Shown: piece after piece, positions 1 to 9,921 of the stretch
Layout of the letters: each line of letters begins with the position of its first letter
Numbering within the stretch: position 1 is the stretch's first letter
Source: Mesomycoplasma ovipneumoniae
Lineage (GTDB): Bacteria > Bacillota_I > Bacilli_A > Mycoplasmatales > Metamycoplasmataceae
DNA: 64,000 bases
Assembly (NCBI RefSeq): GCF_038095995.1
Contig: NZ_CP146005.1
Location: forward strand, 496,001-560,000
Direction: 5' to 3'
The notes under the pieces: model-generated
The model's input: only the letters and a program-made list of their open reading frames with translations
Database searches by the model: none
Told to the model about the DNA's origin: nothing
Translations under genes and position numbers: made by a program

Positions 1-557
1 TTTACAAGCAAATTATTTTCAACTTTTCCATGAGAACGGTATAAAAATGAACTAATTCCAAAATCAATAACATGATTTTTAATTAATTCAAGAAAATCAT
101 CGTAAAACAAAGGCTTATCTTTTAAATCTTCTGGAATTATATTTTCAACATCAAGGGCAAAAACTTCAAGTCGATAGTTATGATCATTAGCTGGTGGCAG
201 CGGCCCGAAATAAACTCCATCAGGATGAGGTCGATAAAATGAATCAAGCAAATAATTATTGGCATGACGGGTCATAGAATTTTCAAATTGATACATTTTA
301 TCTTGTCGCGAAAAAGAATCATCTCATTTTAGCTTGTTTTTTTTAATATTGGCCGCAACTCAGTGAATAAAAACAAAACCTAATTCAGCAGTTGCCTCAT
401 AGTCAATTAAAGTAAGGGCATATGATTTTGCGCCTTTAACTTTGTCTCATTTTATTGGAAAACTTACCGAATTAGGGTATTTTTTACCTAAATTGCCATT
501 ACCAAATTGGGTGTCTAAAACGCCATTTTTAACATCAGGAATATAAATTTTTATCAT
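1..557 (-). CDS. PEBP-family (YbhB/YbcL, Raf-kinase-inhibitor-like) protein, 3' end outside window
   Basis: About 185 codons are visible from ATG at 557-555; the C-terminus lies beyond position 1. The product begins MIKIYIPDVKNGVLDTQFGN and carries PEBP-family blocks: a core strand with FPIKWDKVKGAKSYALTLID, then FVFIHWVAAN, then YFGPLPPANDHNYRLEVFALD, which contains the conserved proline-rich turn and the D-H anion-binding region. Three or more TGA codons are read as Trp. There is no signal peptide, so a cytosolic protein is expected. Bacterial PEBP proteins bind small anionic ligands, but their role in mycoplasmas is not established. It starts 5 nt after the stop of the upstream lipoprotein gene with no strong Shine-Dalgarno, so co-transcription and coupling are likely. 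Family assignment is firm; function is open. Confidence 0.85.
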
Positions 558-562
558 ATTTT

Positions 563-2110
563 TTAGTCTTTATCAATATTTTTTGCATTAACTATTAGAA
601 TTGGATTTGTTGGCGAACCTCCGCGACGAAGTGCATTAAAAAATTGGAAATATTTGTTTGGTTTGGATAGTTTTTCTAAATTTTGCTCAAGATCAATAGG
701 TTGGAAAGGCAAAAGGCTACCACTTTTAAGAAAACCACCAATATTTATTCGCCTTTCAACGTAAAATATTTTAGGATTTTTAGGGTCTTGTTTTTTAACT
801 GCATCTTCAAGCTCAAGAAAACTTGCGCTATAAAGTCCACCACGATGGAAATTATTAGAATTTACAAAAGGATATTTTTGGATTTTGTCAGTGAGTTTAT
901 ATTTATCAAAATCATTAATCATACCAATTTGTTGAGCTTGTGCTTCTTCTCTAGTTTGAGGACCTTGGACTGGCAAAGGTGAATTTTGTTGGAAAGTTAT
1001 GGCTTTTTGGGCTGAATTTTGTGAAAAAAGGCTTGGTTTTTGATCTATCAAGTTTTTTTGGCTTGTAGATTTAGGTTCATTTTGATTTTGACCTTGATTT
1101 TCAGGTTGATTTTTAGCCTCAGGGGTATCGGGGTTTTGGTCAATTGCTCAATAAATACGATAAATTGCATCTTTTATTGTATTAGTTGACTCATCTACAT
1201 GAGTTTTTTCGTCATTAAGAAAAAAAGCACGCGGTTGAACTTTATATTTTCGCCCATCTTTTCCTGTTATTGTATATTTTTCTAATCTCTCAGTTAGTTC
1301 TGCTTTTTTTTGGTATTCTTTATCATTCAAAACCGGAAGATCCAAATTAGTTTTTAAATTATTTTGAATACTTTCATTAACTCTATCCAAAATTTTATAA
1401 TCATAATTTCATCAAAAGGAATTTGAAACAGGTTGCCTGGTTGCAGTTTCTATCCCGTCAATGATGAATTGAATCGCGGCAGGAGGGATTATAATTTCCT
1501 CATCTTCTTGGGTTGGATTGCCTTGAGCTTGTTGGTTCTGGGATTTAGCTTCTTGCTCTTTTTTCAATTTAATAATGAATTTAGCAAGCTCTGCAATTAC
1601 TTTATAGGATAAATAATCATCATCTAACTCCAAATTACTTACAGCAATACCTGATCCAAAACGTTCGGGTAAAAATTCTGGAAGTACCTTTAAATCTGTG
1701 GATTTTAGGTATTTTTCTTGTGATTGTTTTCATCGTTTTAAAAATTCAGAAGCCGTTAAATAAGAGGTGCCTTGATAATATTTTTTAACAATTTCAGGAA
1801 AATTAGGAGTTTTAGCAAGTTTTTCAAGTTTCTTTTTAATTATATCATTAGGTTCGTTTTGAATAAAATTTTGGAAATTTAACTGTCCGCTAAATTCGAA
1901 AATTACTTTCGCAAAGGCAGTATTTGTAATTTCTTGAGTTTCAATTGATAGCGGCACATTCAAAATTTCGGTTAATAATTTATATTTTTCTTGGCTATCA
2001 CTATCTGAAAAATTTTTTACATCTTGGCCTTGATTTTCGATGCATGAAACAACAATTAGCGGGAAAGACAAAGGAATTAAAGCCAAAGATTTTTTAAATT
2101 TTCATTTCAT
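563..2110 (-). CDS. Lipoprotein, unknown function (515 aa)
   Basis: The start ATG at 2110 gives a signal peptide MKWKFKKSLALIPLSFPLIV followed by VSC, a lipobox with Cys23 as the acylation site, so the protein is expected on the outer face of the membrane. Reading TGA as Trp gives one continuous frame of 516 codons. The mature part is rich in Gln, Asn, Glu and Lys. Two low-complexity stretches, around residues 185-205 (AKSQNQQAQGNPTQEDEE) and 325-350 (KNQPENQGQNQNEP), look like flexible linkers. A weak Shine-Dalgarno (AGGTG) lies about 7 nt before the ATG. The upstream hairpin at 2138-2176 leaves only 27 nt for a private promoter, so transcription probably passes through that hairpin. I do not recognise a catalytic domain. 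Confidence 0.8.
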
Positions 2111-2137
2111 TTTTACACCTACTTCTAAGCCTTAAAT

Positions 2138-2176
2138 AAAAAACTAAAAGAAAAAAGATTATTCTTTTAGTTTTTT
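2138..2176 (-). terminator. Hairpin between ula-cluster end and lipoprotein gene
   Basis: A perfect 13-bp inverted repeat (AAAAAACTAAAAG / CTTTTAGTTTTTT) with a 13-nt loop. On the minus strand the 3' arm ends in six T, so it works as an intrinsic terminator for the ula-HAD-unknown cluster, whose last stop codon is at 2208. The next lipoprotein starts 27 nt beyond it, so it may also act as a partial terminator or leader hairpin for that gene. Confidence 0.75.
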
Positions 2177-2207
2177 CACTTTGTAAAATGATACCATATT
2201 TTTCAAT

Positions 2208-2738
2208 TTATGCTTCATTTTTTACATAAATTTCTTCAAAGCCATTTCGCCTTCAAAAAAACCCTTTGAAAACATCATTATTTTGTAGCTTTGCGGATCT
2301 TTCGCGTTGATAAAGAGCTAAATTTGAATAATATTCTTTTGAAAAAAAGGGAATAATTCCGTTATAAATTAGTTTTAATGATTTTTTATCTAAAACTATT
2401 TTGCAATTTGGAACAGGAAAAAAAATAAAAATAGCATCATCAGGTTTTTTTAAAACAGCTTTTATATCAAGACGAAAATCAATTTTACGTAATTTCATCA
2501 GAATATTAAAATTATAAAAATTATAATCGCTGTTAAAACTAAAGATTAGTTCTTTTTTATAAAAGTCGTTAAATTCGACTAATTCTTCCAAGGTTTTTGC
2601 TTTTTTTATAACAAAAGCCGTCATTCTTGGCGAGAAAAGTTTAGTAAAACTAGGAACAAGTCAATATCCATCTGATAAGTGGTTAACTTTTATTTTAATA
2701 AATTTTGAAATTTTTTCTCTTAATCGAAAATTAGCCAT
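2208..2738 (-). CDS. Conserved-looking hypothetical protein (176 aa)
   Basis: Starts MANFRLREKISKFIKIK at 2738, overlapping the end of the upstream HAD gene by 8 nt (ATGGCTAA contains both the start and the stop), which implies translational coupling. TGA codons near residues 26 and 162 are read as Trp. The protein is basic, rich in Lys, Phe and Tyr, and has no signal peptide or clear membrane segment. It is the last gene of the ula cluster before the 2138-2176 terminator. I do not recognise the family. Its position suggests co-expression with the sugar-phosphate enzymes but does not prove a shared pathway. Confidence 0.7.
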
Positions 2739-3609
2739 AATATTTTGAAAAAAAGTTTGCTATTCCTTCGGCATCATTTGAATCTGTTATATAATCAGCA
2801 TGTTCTTTTACTTCTTCAGATGCTTGGCCCATTGCAATAGCCAGTTTAGTTTGGCCAAACATTGAAATATCATTTTTTGCATCGCCAAAAGATAAAGTCT
2901 TATCGAGATTTAGGCCATAATTTTGCTCTAAATAATTTAGTCCTTGACCTTTGTTTGAACCAGAAATCATAATATCAATTACTGAAGATTGCGACTGAAC
3001 AAAATAAATTCCCTCAACATTTTTAAGTTCGTCCATTGATTTTTCAAAAAGCTCAGGGTTACTATCTCGTTTAATAAGTAAAAATTTTACAACATCAAGG
3101 CTAGAAATTTCTTCCTGGGATAGACTTTCATAGTCGTAAAATTCTAAAGGTAATTTTTCAGCTTCAGAAAAACTTTCATTTTCGTTTTTAAGGAAAGAAA
3201 ATCACGGACATGTTGTTTGTTTTTGACTAAAAGCTAACATATTTTTGGTTGTATAAATCAAGAAAAAGACTTGATTTTTGGCCAGGCTTTTAAAAATTTC
3301 TAAAACTTGACTTGAATTAAAAGTTTTACTAAAAACAACAGATTCATTTTTATAGTCATAAATCAGTGAACCATTGCAACTTATTATCGGAAAATCTGGT
3401 TTTAGTGCAAAATAATATTTTTTTATAAAATATCAAGGTCTACCCGAGCAAAAAATAATTTTTTTGCCATCTTTTTTTAATTTTTCAATTGTTTCAACAG
3501 ATTTTTGGCTGATTTGGTGATCAGATTTTAATAAAGTTCCATCGAGATCGAAAACAAAATTTTCGATATTTTTTAATTTTTCTTTAATAGTATTATTGTT
3601 TTTGTCCAT
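2731..3609 (-). CDS. HAD-superfamily (Cof type) phosphatase
   Basis: A 292-residue protein in one frame with TGA as Trp. HAD motif I is NFVFDLDGTLL (nucleophile and acid/base Asp pair) at residues about 17-27. The motif II region is IIFCSGRPW, and motifs III/IV are in LSFGDAKNDISMFG near the C-terminus. The size and the C2-type cap between motifs II and III fit the Cof/YidA class, which dephosphorylates sugar phosphates, phosphorylated cofactors and similar small substrates. The ATG at 3609 lies inside the last codons of ulaF (17-nt overlap), arguing for coupled translation. It may recycle or detoxify a sugar phosphate from the neighbouring Ula enzymes; this is inferred from context only. An upstream in-frame extension to about 3660 would run through ulaF coding sequence, so I reject it. 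Confidence 0.85.
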
Positions 3610-4315
3610 AATATGCGTTTTTACCATGTTTTCGGTTATAATGTTTTTTTTGTAAAACAATATTAGCCTGACTTTGATCAGGATTTATTTGTTTTGTGTA
3701 AAAGGCCATTTTTGCTATTTCTTCAAGAGTCATAGCGAGTTTAACAGCGTCTTCTGCAGATTTATTAGACCAACAAAAAGGCCCGTGTTCTTTTACTAAA
3801 ACGGCCGGAGTTGCAATAAAATCAATATTATTTTTATTAAAGTGATCAACTATAACAACACCAGTGTTGTGTTCATATTGACCATTAATTTGTTCGTCAG
3901 TTAATGAATTTGTGCAAGGAATTGAACCATAAAAATTGTCAGCATGGGTTGTTCCAAGGGCAGGAATTTCTTTGCCAGCTTGGGCTCAGGCCACTGAAAA
4001 AGGTGAGTGAGTATGGACAATTGCCTTAATTCGTGGATCTGCTTTATAAAGAAGTGAATGAGTTGGCGTGTCACTTGAAGGATTTAAGTCAGTTTCAAGA
4101 ACATTATTTTCAAGATCAACAGGAACCATATCTGAATATTTCATTTTTTCATAAGAAATTCCGCTAGGTTTAATTACATAATATGAGCGATCTGAACTTA
4201 TGGCCGAAACATTTCCTCAAGTGTGAAGCGCTAATTTTGACCTATATAGTAAAAGATTAGCCTCTAAAACTTGTTTTTGTAGTAAAACTAATTCGTCCCT
4301 ATCTTTGATTTTCAT
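3593..4315 (-). CDS. ulaF: L-ribulose-5-phosphate 4-epimerase (UlaF/AraD class II aldolase)
   Basis: A 240-residue class II aldolase/epimerase. Visible family blocks are LHTWGNVSA (phosphate-binding N-terminal motif), KPSGISYE, THSLLYKADPRIKAIVHTHS with the zinc-binding HxH pair, and GTTHADNF. The C-terminus RKHGKNAYYGQK is typical of bacterial AraD/UlaF. It converts L-ribulose-5-P to D-xylulose-5-P, the last step of the Ula route into the pentose phosphate pool. ATG at 4315 overlaps the end of ulaE by 17 nt. Two TGA codons (in HTWGN and VAWAQA) encode Trp. Length and motifs match the family closely. Confidence 0.93.
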
Positions 4316-5195
4316 AAGCAATCCTTAAATTTTCAATAAAGAAATCACGTGCTTTTGCGATAATTTGGCTTTGTTTTGCCATATTCTCAGAAAGTGGCAA
4401 ATTTTGGTCAAAATTTTCTTCTTTGTGCCACATTTCAATTACAAAAGGCACGGCAATTTGCGCTTTTAAAATGTAGCTAAAAGCAGAAACAAAATCGACA
4501 TCACCTTGGGAAAAATCAAGATTTTTAAAAATTCCAGGGAGAGTATCTTTGAAATGAAAGGCAACAATTTCTGATTTTCCTAGTTTGATTTCTGCTTCTA
4601 AATCATTTGAAAAACGGGATAAATTACCTAAATCCGGGTATAAAAGCACGCCTGAGCCAATTTGTTTTTGAAGATAAAGTAGTCTTGAGATTGTTCCGGC
4701 AAATTTTGTATCCATTGATTCAAAAGCGATTGTGACACTATATTTTTTTGCTAATTGAACAATTTTTTTCATTGTTTGAATGAAAAAAATCTCAGAATCA
4801 GGATGAGGCTGCTCATAATAAATATCATATGCAGCAAGTTGAATAATTCTAATTCCGAGATTTTTTGCCAAAATTAGCGCTTTTTCCATAATTTCAAGTG
4901 CTTTTTGGCGAATTTTTTCATCTTTTGCGCCAAAAGGAAATTTTCGGTGCAATGACAAACACAAAGAATTTATATAAAAATCATTTTCAAATAAAGTATC
5001 ACGAATTTCTTTAATTTGATTTTTAGAAAAATCAAGACGAGCAGCAAATTCATCACTTTCATCAACAGACATTTCAATAAAATCAAATCCGGCTTTTTTT
5101 GCCACTTTAATTTTGTCGACAAATGTCAAACGTTTATCAATCGCTTTTTCGTAAATTCCTAAAGGAAAATTAATTTCAGTATTTTTTAAATTCAT
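4299..5195 (-). CDS. ulaE: L-ribulose/L-xylulose-5-phosphate 3-epimerase (UlaE)
   Basis: A 298-residue TIM-barrel epimerase of the UlaE/SgbU family. It starts [18 protein letters not shown] at 5195; an in-frame extension upstream is rejected because it would run back through ulaD. Family blocks include [60 protein letters not shown] and [10 protein letters not shown], including the acidic and histidine residues that bind the metal. It converts L-xylulose-5-P to L-ribulose-5-P between UlaD and UlaF. It overlaps the end of ulaD by 26 nt and the start of ulaF by 17 nt, so the three enzymes are translationally chained. Confidence 0.93.
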   Translation of the reverse strand: MNLKNTEINFPLGIYEKAIDKRLTFVDKIKVAKKAGFDFIEMSVDESDEFAARLDFSKNQIKEIRDTLFENDFYINSLCLSLHRKFPFGAKDEKIRQKALEIMEKALILAKNLGIRIIQLAAYDIYYEQPHPDSEIFFIQTMKKIVQLAKKYSVTIAFESMDTKFAGTISRLLYLQKQIGSGVLLYPDLGNLSRFSNDLEAEIKLGKSEIVAFHFKDTLPGIFKNLDFSQGDVDFVSAFSYILKAQIAVPFVIEMWHKEENFDQNLPLSENMAKQSQIIAKARDFFIENLRIAYENQR

Positions 5196-5838
5196 CCTTA
5201 AATTCCTTTGCTTTTTCTTCAGGATTTGCAGCATCACGAATTGAACGGCCGGCAATAAAAATGTAAATTGGAATATCTTTAAATAATTTAATATCCTCAA
5301 CTTCAACTCCGCCAGTAATTGTAACTTTGAAGCCTAAATCCGCGAGTTTTTTTACAATATCAATATCTTTTTGGGCTCATTTAACTCCGCTAGCTTGCGA
5401 ATCGCGAGGACGGTGTCAAACAACTTGGGGAACACCTGCATTTTTTCAGTCTTGAACTTGTTCTCAAGTAAAATTATTTGTCATTTCTACTTGAATTTCA
5501 AGACTTTTAGCCATTTTTTGACTGTAGTCATGAGAAAGATTGACTAAATCTTTGATTGTCGGAGTTTCTGCTGCACAAATTACAGTTGTAAAATCAGCGC
5601 CTGAGTCGAAAAACATTTTTCCAAAAACGTTTCCAGCATCAGCGATCTTACCATCAGCAACAATTATTTTATCAGGAAAATTTTTTCGAAGTTCAGAAAT
5701 AGCTTTTTTACCTTCAGCAGCTAGTAAAATTGTCCCAACTTCAATAACATCAATATATTCTTCTGCTTTTTTTGCAGACAATATCGCCTCTTCAATAGTT
5801 TGATTATCAAGAGCAATTTGTAAAAGTGGTAGCGCCAT
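5170..5838 (-). CDS. ulaD: 3-keto-L-gulonate-6-phosphate decarboxylase (UlaD)
   Basis: A 222-residue OMP-decarboxylase-superfamily barrel. It begins [20 protein letters not shown], with the substrate-binding Asp in IALDNQ. The catalytic [10 protein letters not shown] (Lys/Asp motif) lies near residue 60-70, EVGTIL and [14 protein letters not shown] follow, and the phosphate-binding [10 protein letters not shown] is near the C-terminus. It decarboxylates 3-keto-L-gulonate-6-P to L-xylulose-5-P. Shine-Dalgarno AAGGAAAGGG precedes the ATG and a TATAAT lies 33 nt upstream, making it the first gene of the cluster. No UlaA/B/C transporter and no UlaG lactonase is encoded in this window; the substrate would have to come from elsewhere. 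Confidence 0.93.
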
Positions 5839-5871
5839 GTTTTATCCCTTTCCTTATAAATTTATATATAA

Positions 5872-5877
5872 ATTATA
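5872..5877 (-). promoter_or_regulatory. -10 box of the ula operon promoter
   Basis: A perfect TATAAT on the minus strand 33 nt upstream of the ulaD ATG, giving a leader of roughly 25 nt. No good -35 is evident, as is common in mycoplasmas. The promoter is divergent from the oppA promoter about 1 kb away, with repeat DNA between them. Confidence 0.65.
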
Positions 5878-5914
5878 CATTTTTTTATGATTTTTAGATC
5901 ATTTTTGGCAAAAC

Positions 5915-5960
5915 AATTGATCGTGATTCAAATTTTTGAAAAATTAGATCATTTTTTTAT
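5915..5960. repeat. Imperfect direct repeat, left copy
   Basis: A segment of about 46 bp recurs with several mismatches at 6656-6701 (shared core AATTTTTGAAAAATTAGA followed by a T-run). The pair brackets the IS fragment plus repeat copy 1, so it is probably the decayed target duplication of that insertion. Confidence 0.5.
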
Positions 5961-5966
5961 TAATCA

Positions 5967-6027
5967 TTAAAATATCAAAGTAAAAATCATACCTATTTCA
6001 AATATTTGGATCATTAGGAACGCCATC
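5967..6027 (-). pseudogene. IS1634-type transposase C-terminal fragment
   Basis: On the minus strand this encodes DGVPNDPNIWNRYDFYFDIL, matching the last residues of the intact transposase at 42062-43720 (DGVPSDPNIWNRYDFYFNIL). No other part of the gene is present. It abuts repeat copy 1, so this intergenic region is built from fused IS fragments. Confidence 0.8.
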
Positions 6028-6034
6028 AAACTGC

Positions 6035-6650
6035 AAACTCAAGAAAGGTAACTATTAAAGCAAAAACACTAAATTTTAAATCTAATACTTATGAATGCAA
6101 AATCTGCTTATTAATCAAATAAATCAAACTAAAAAAGCTAAAATTTTAACTTAAAAAGCAAAATTATGAATTTTTAAACTACTTTTTTAGTTTAAAACAC
6201 TGACAAAAACACAAAAAAATACAACTACTATTTAAACTCAATGTAAATAGAAAACTCATTTTTATTTACATTGAGCCTAAAAAAACATATGAAGTTTTGA
6301 AAGAACAATAATTAAAAGCCTTAAATTTGTAGATTTCTAAACGGTCAAATTTAAGGCATCCCATCATATTTAAAAATATAATGGATAATTCGCATTTTCT
6401 GATTTTTTTAGCCAAAAAACATAACTAATTCCTCCCTAATTCAATATCCAAATTTATTAATTATTCTTAAGTGATGCTAATTATAACATAATTTTATTTT
6501 AGACCAAACATTTTTTTTTTTTTTTGCAAAATCTTAATTTTAAAATAATAAAGATTAAGGTTTTAGTCAAAAAACACGGATTTACGGGTATTTTTGCATA
6601 TTTATATTCACTAAAAAGTGAATTTTTGGCATCAAATTGCCAAACCCAGG
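6035..6650 (-). repeat. Structured repeat element, copy 1 (reverse orientation)
   Basis: Reading on the minus strand from 6650: a degenerate IS1634-like end (CCTGGGTTTGGCAATTTGAT), an A15 tract (6525-6511), -10 TATAAT (6485-6480), Shine-Dalgarno GGGAGGA, micro-ORF ATG TTT TTT GGC TAA at 6422, hairpin H1 (CATTATATT/AATATGATG), H2 (GCCTTAAATTT/AAATTTAAGGC) and H3 (CTCAATGTAAATA/TATTTACATTGAG). The H2 loop CCGTTTAGAAATCT is the same as in the other five copies. This copy has the most regular H3. Its far end fuses to an IS transposase fragment. Confidence 0.8.
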
Positions 6651-6867
6651 AAAATAATCAATCACGATTTGAATTTTTGAAAAATTAGAGTATTTTTTTA
6701 TCACTTATCAAAAACGGTGATTAGATTTTTGCCTAAAGCATTTTTTTAAACTAATTTTTTACGGGCAGATTTACTAAACAAATAAAGTCAAAAATTTCAT
6801 ATATATAATTTATATTTATTATATATGTATCTAGATTTTATGCTCAACAAAAAAAATATTTTTTTGT

Positions 6868-6895
6868 TTGTTTATTTTTAAAAAAAGTGTATAAT
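6868..6895 (+). promoter_or_regulatory. oppA operon promoter
   Basis: -35 TTGTTT (6868-6873), a 16-nt spacer and -10 TATAAT (6890-6895). It drives a 5' leader of about 210 nt that contains a small ORF and an attenuator-like hairpin before oppA. Confidence 0.7.
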
Positions 6896-6912
6896 TTCTA
6901 GCAAGGAAAATA

Positions 6913-7032
6913 ATGCAATCAAAAAACTCTATTAAAAAAGCATGAGAAAACAAAATTAACATTATTAATAATTTTAATGTTAAGTTTTCCATTTTCTTTG
7001 AAATAGTAGTTTTTGACTCAATTTGTTCATAA
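6913..7032 (+). CDS. Putative 39-residue leader peptide upstream of oppA
   Basis: ATG 18 nt downstream of the -10 box, preceded by AAGGAAAA as a plausible ribosome site. It runs 39 codons (one TGA as Trp) to TAA at 7030. The sequence starts MQSKNSIKKAWENKINIINN and ends IVVFDSICS; it resembles no protein I know. Codons 31-35 lie over the first of three mutually pairing RNA segments in the leader, so ribosome position on this ORF could choose the downstream fold. Whether it is translated is inference. Confidence 0.5.
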
Positions 7033-7095
7033 CATTAAGTTATATAGGATAAAAAAACAAAAACTACTATCAAAAAAGATAGTAGTTTTTGTTTT
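7003..7095 (+). promoter_or_regulatory. Attenuator-like leader of the opp operon
   Basis: Segment 1 (7003-7015, ATAGTAGTTTTTG) and segment 3 (7078-7095) are both complementary to segment 2 (7054-7071, AAAACAAAAACTACTATC). Pairing 2:3 gives a perfect 18-bp stem with a six-A loop whose core CTACTATC/GATAGTAG is followed by TTTTTGTTTT, an intrinsic-terminator arrangement. Pairing 1:2 (13 bp perfect) excludes it. Segment 1 lies inside the leader ORF. The oppA Shine-Dalgarno AGGAGG is at 7101. The architecture matches classical transcription attenuation; the signal sensed is unknown. Confidence 0.65.
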
Positions 7096-7109
7096 AAAAA
7101 AGGAGGGAA

Positions 7110-9920
7110 ATGAAAAAACTTTTTATCGGTTCAGTACTTAGTGTTTTTAGCACGGCAGTTTTTGTTTCATGCTCAATTCAGCCCGCTTGAGAAAGGCAAG
7201 AATGAATTACGACTGTTAATTCTGCCACTTCTGATCCTGGTGCTTTTAAAACTTGAACTAACACTTTTACCTCGCCTACAGTCCCTAGTAGGTATTATAC
7301 AGCTTCTTATTTAGTCCAAACTGTTTATGAAAATAGTGTTGAGATCAAACAAGACGGAATTAGCGATGAATCAAAAGAAAAACAAGACAAAAGTTTTAAT
7401 TATTCGATCACAAAGCCAACATATAGTTATGAGTCTTTTGTTAATGCTGGGGCGATTGTAGTTCGAAAAAAAGACGGCAGCGAGTTAGTTTTTGACAGTG
7501 ATGCTCATGAAAAAGGCTATCTTGAACCTGGTCAGACCACCAATTCGCTTGTTATTAAATTAAAATCAGACCAAAAAAATTCAATTAATTCTGACTTTTT
7601 TGTTCAGGCACTTGACGAGGCTGAATCAATTCATTTTTTCTTAAAAAATGACGTAAAATGGGTAGACTATCAAGGCAATCCGACCGAATATACGCTAAAA
7701 CCTGAAGATTATTACTACGGATTTAAAGCCCAAAGGCTGTCAGATCCACAATACCGGGCAAGTGTTGGCGGAAGCAAAAAAATTGACGAAGAAGCTCAGA
7801 AAAAAATTCCTAATTTTGATCCAAAGTCAACATATTTTACAAATACTCTTATTAACTGGTATTTATTAGATCTTTTTGGACTAGATTTGGCTGATTTGGA
7901 CGATGAAAATAAATATATTGAACAATACAAAGGCAAAAACGCTAATTTTCAAGGACAAAAATCGGTAAGTTTTTACAAAGGAGCTTCAAAAGACAAAGTA
8001 TTTTTTAACGGATTTTACCAAAAGTCAATACTTGGCGGGATGATTTATCCGGCGCCTTCTGGATTTATCAACAAACGAAACAGTGAAACTCAAACTATAA
8101 AAGACGGAAAACCTTCAGGCCGTTTTGGCGAAACTGGCGAAGCCTTGAAATATGGAGCCTACTGGTATGGCGAAGATTTTCGCAAAGATCAACTTTTTGT
8201 CTCACCATATACCCAACTTAGTCAGGAAACTCATCGTGAGACTTGAAAAATCAACAAATATTACCCACGAACTGGCTGAAAAGAGCAATTACCTTACATT
8301 TTCAACAAAATTACTACTCTTTATTCTAAATATAGCAGTCCTTCGGCTTTTGAAAATGCAAAATTCAACTCTTATCGCGAACAGACACAATTGGCTATCA
8401 GCTTTGACACGCTAAATGATTCGATTAAAAATTTAGTCTCAAGTGATCAAGAAACATACGGTTGAAAACTAAAAAAAGCAGAAAGTAAAGATGATTTGCA
8501 CAAATGGTATTACTCTATACTTGTCCCAGGTTCGCTAAAACAAGAATTTAGACCTGAAGTTGGCGTTGCTTTTGATGAAAAATACTATGGATTTAATGAT
8601 AATTTTGCAAAATTAAATTTTGGTGCTTCACTTGCTGATATTGCAAAAGGAAATGCCAAAGTTGTTGAAAATCTCATTTCAGGTCCAAGTCTTGAATTTC
8701 GGCAAATAATTGCAAATGCCTGAAATTTATACACAACAGCCCAATCAATTTCAAACTCAAGCTTGCCTTGATACAATTTTGTCTCTCCAGATAACAAAAT
8801 TACCTCAAAGCCAGATTCAAAAACACCCCGCGATTTTTACCAAGAAGCAAATACAATTAAACTCCTTGATCAAACAGGGGAAACATATTATACCAAAACT
8901 CCCGAAGATGAGAAGAAAAAAAATTTTGAAAATGTCAATGATGCCACAAAACAATTCCAGGCGCCCCAATTTGAAGTGCTAAAAGCACGCATGAAAGCGT
9001 TACTTGATGATTTTTATGTCAAAAATAACATTCCTGCTGACCAAAAAGTTGAATGAACTAACCACAGTTTTTATGTAAATTCTTCCAACAAGCAAATTGC
9101 CGCAATAAATAGCGGCGTAAAAGCGATAATGGATCTTGATCCGCGGCTAAAAATTAAGGTAGTTTGGCCAGTGACAGACAGAACTCGCCGTTTAAATTAT
9201 TTACTAACACGAACTGGCGGGCTTGATTTTGGTGGTTGGCATTATGATTATGACGGAATTGGGACAGTTTTAGATGGTAAAATTCAGCGAAATGGCGTGG
9301 GTTATGCAATGCTCTCAGCTATTTATGCAAAAGGTCCGCAGTCAAAAATTGCAAAATCTTACCCACATATTTATCGTTATGCCCTTGCTGTTAAAGATTT
9401 TTTTGACAAATTTGCCCAAAAAGGTTACATAAGAGAATTTAAAGACTGAAAAGACGCACCAAATTCACCAGATTTTGGCGCAACTGATCAGCATTTGGCT
9501 CCTGATCTTACTTATTTTTTCACTGGTGAGGTCAAAGAAGGTCCTGATCCAAAAGATGCAACTAAAAAAGTTATGAAATACAAGACTTTTGTTGACCAAA
9601 TTAATGAACAAAAAGACGACAAAAACAAGGTTTCTTTTGATTTTAGTGCCCAGTCAGCAATTTTTAACCTGTCCTACCAAGAAGAAAATTCTGACGAAGA
9701 ACTGATTAAATTAACCGCGGAATTAACCTCACTTTTAGGATTTGGACTTAATGATCTTTTGAATGTCGCATCTTCAACGCCATATGCATTTTTAGAAAAT
9801 CCAAATATTTCAATTCCATATGCGAACAATACCTATTCAGAATTTGTTCCGCCAGACATGATTACAATTAAGCCACTCAAAGAAAAATTCCAAAACCTTA
9901 ATAAAAAAGGAACAAATTAA
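7110..9920 (+). CDS. oppA: Oligopeptide ABC transporter substrate-binding lipoprotein OppA
   Basis: A 936-residue lipoprotein. The signal peptide MKKLFIGSVLSVFSTAVFVS is followed by Cys21. The mature part follows the layout of mycoplasma OppA proteins, which are far longer than the 550 residues usual elsewhere; blocks such as LKPEDYYYGFKAQRL and LDFGGWHYDYDGIGTVLDG match the extracellular solute-binding family 5 fold. It captures peptides at the membrane surface for OppBCDF. Strong Shine-Dalgarno AGGAGGG; about a dozen TGA codons are read as Trp. It is the first structural gene of oppABCDF, and oppB starts 1 nt after its stop. Mycoplasma OppA proteins have also been reported as ecto-ATPases and cytoadhesins in other species; nothing here tests that. 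Confidence 0.92.
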
Positions 9921-9921
9921 A

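Noticed and set aside
683..982. Plus-strand ORF opposite the lipoprotein gene
   Set aside because: It is a shadow frame with biased composition and no ribosome site; the minus-strand lipoprotein is clearly coding.
3609..3660. Longer N-terminus for the HAD phosphatase
   Set aside because: It would be translated from ulaF coding sequence in another frame. ATG 3609 gives a start close to motif I with a normal overlap.
6838..6870. Origin-like AT-rich tract
   Set aside because: AT-richness is general here, and no DnaA-box cluster or dnaA/dnaN neighbour is present.
7887..9920. Apparent chain of short ORFs suggesting a broken oppA
   Set aside because: All breaks are TGA codons in one frame. With TGA as Trp the gene is a single 937-codon frame with a lipobox.
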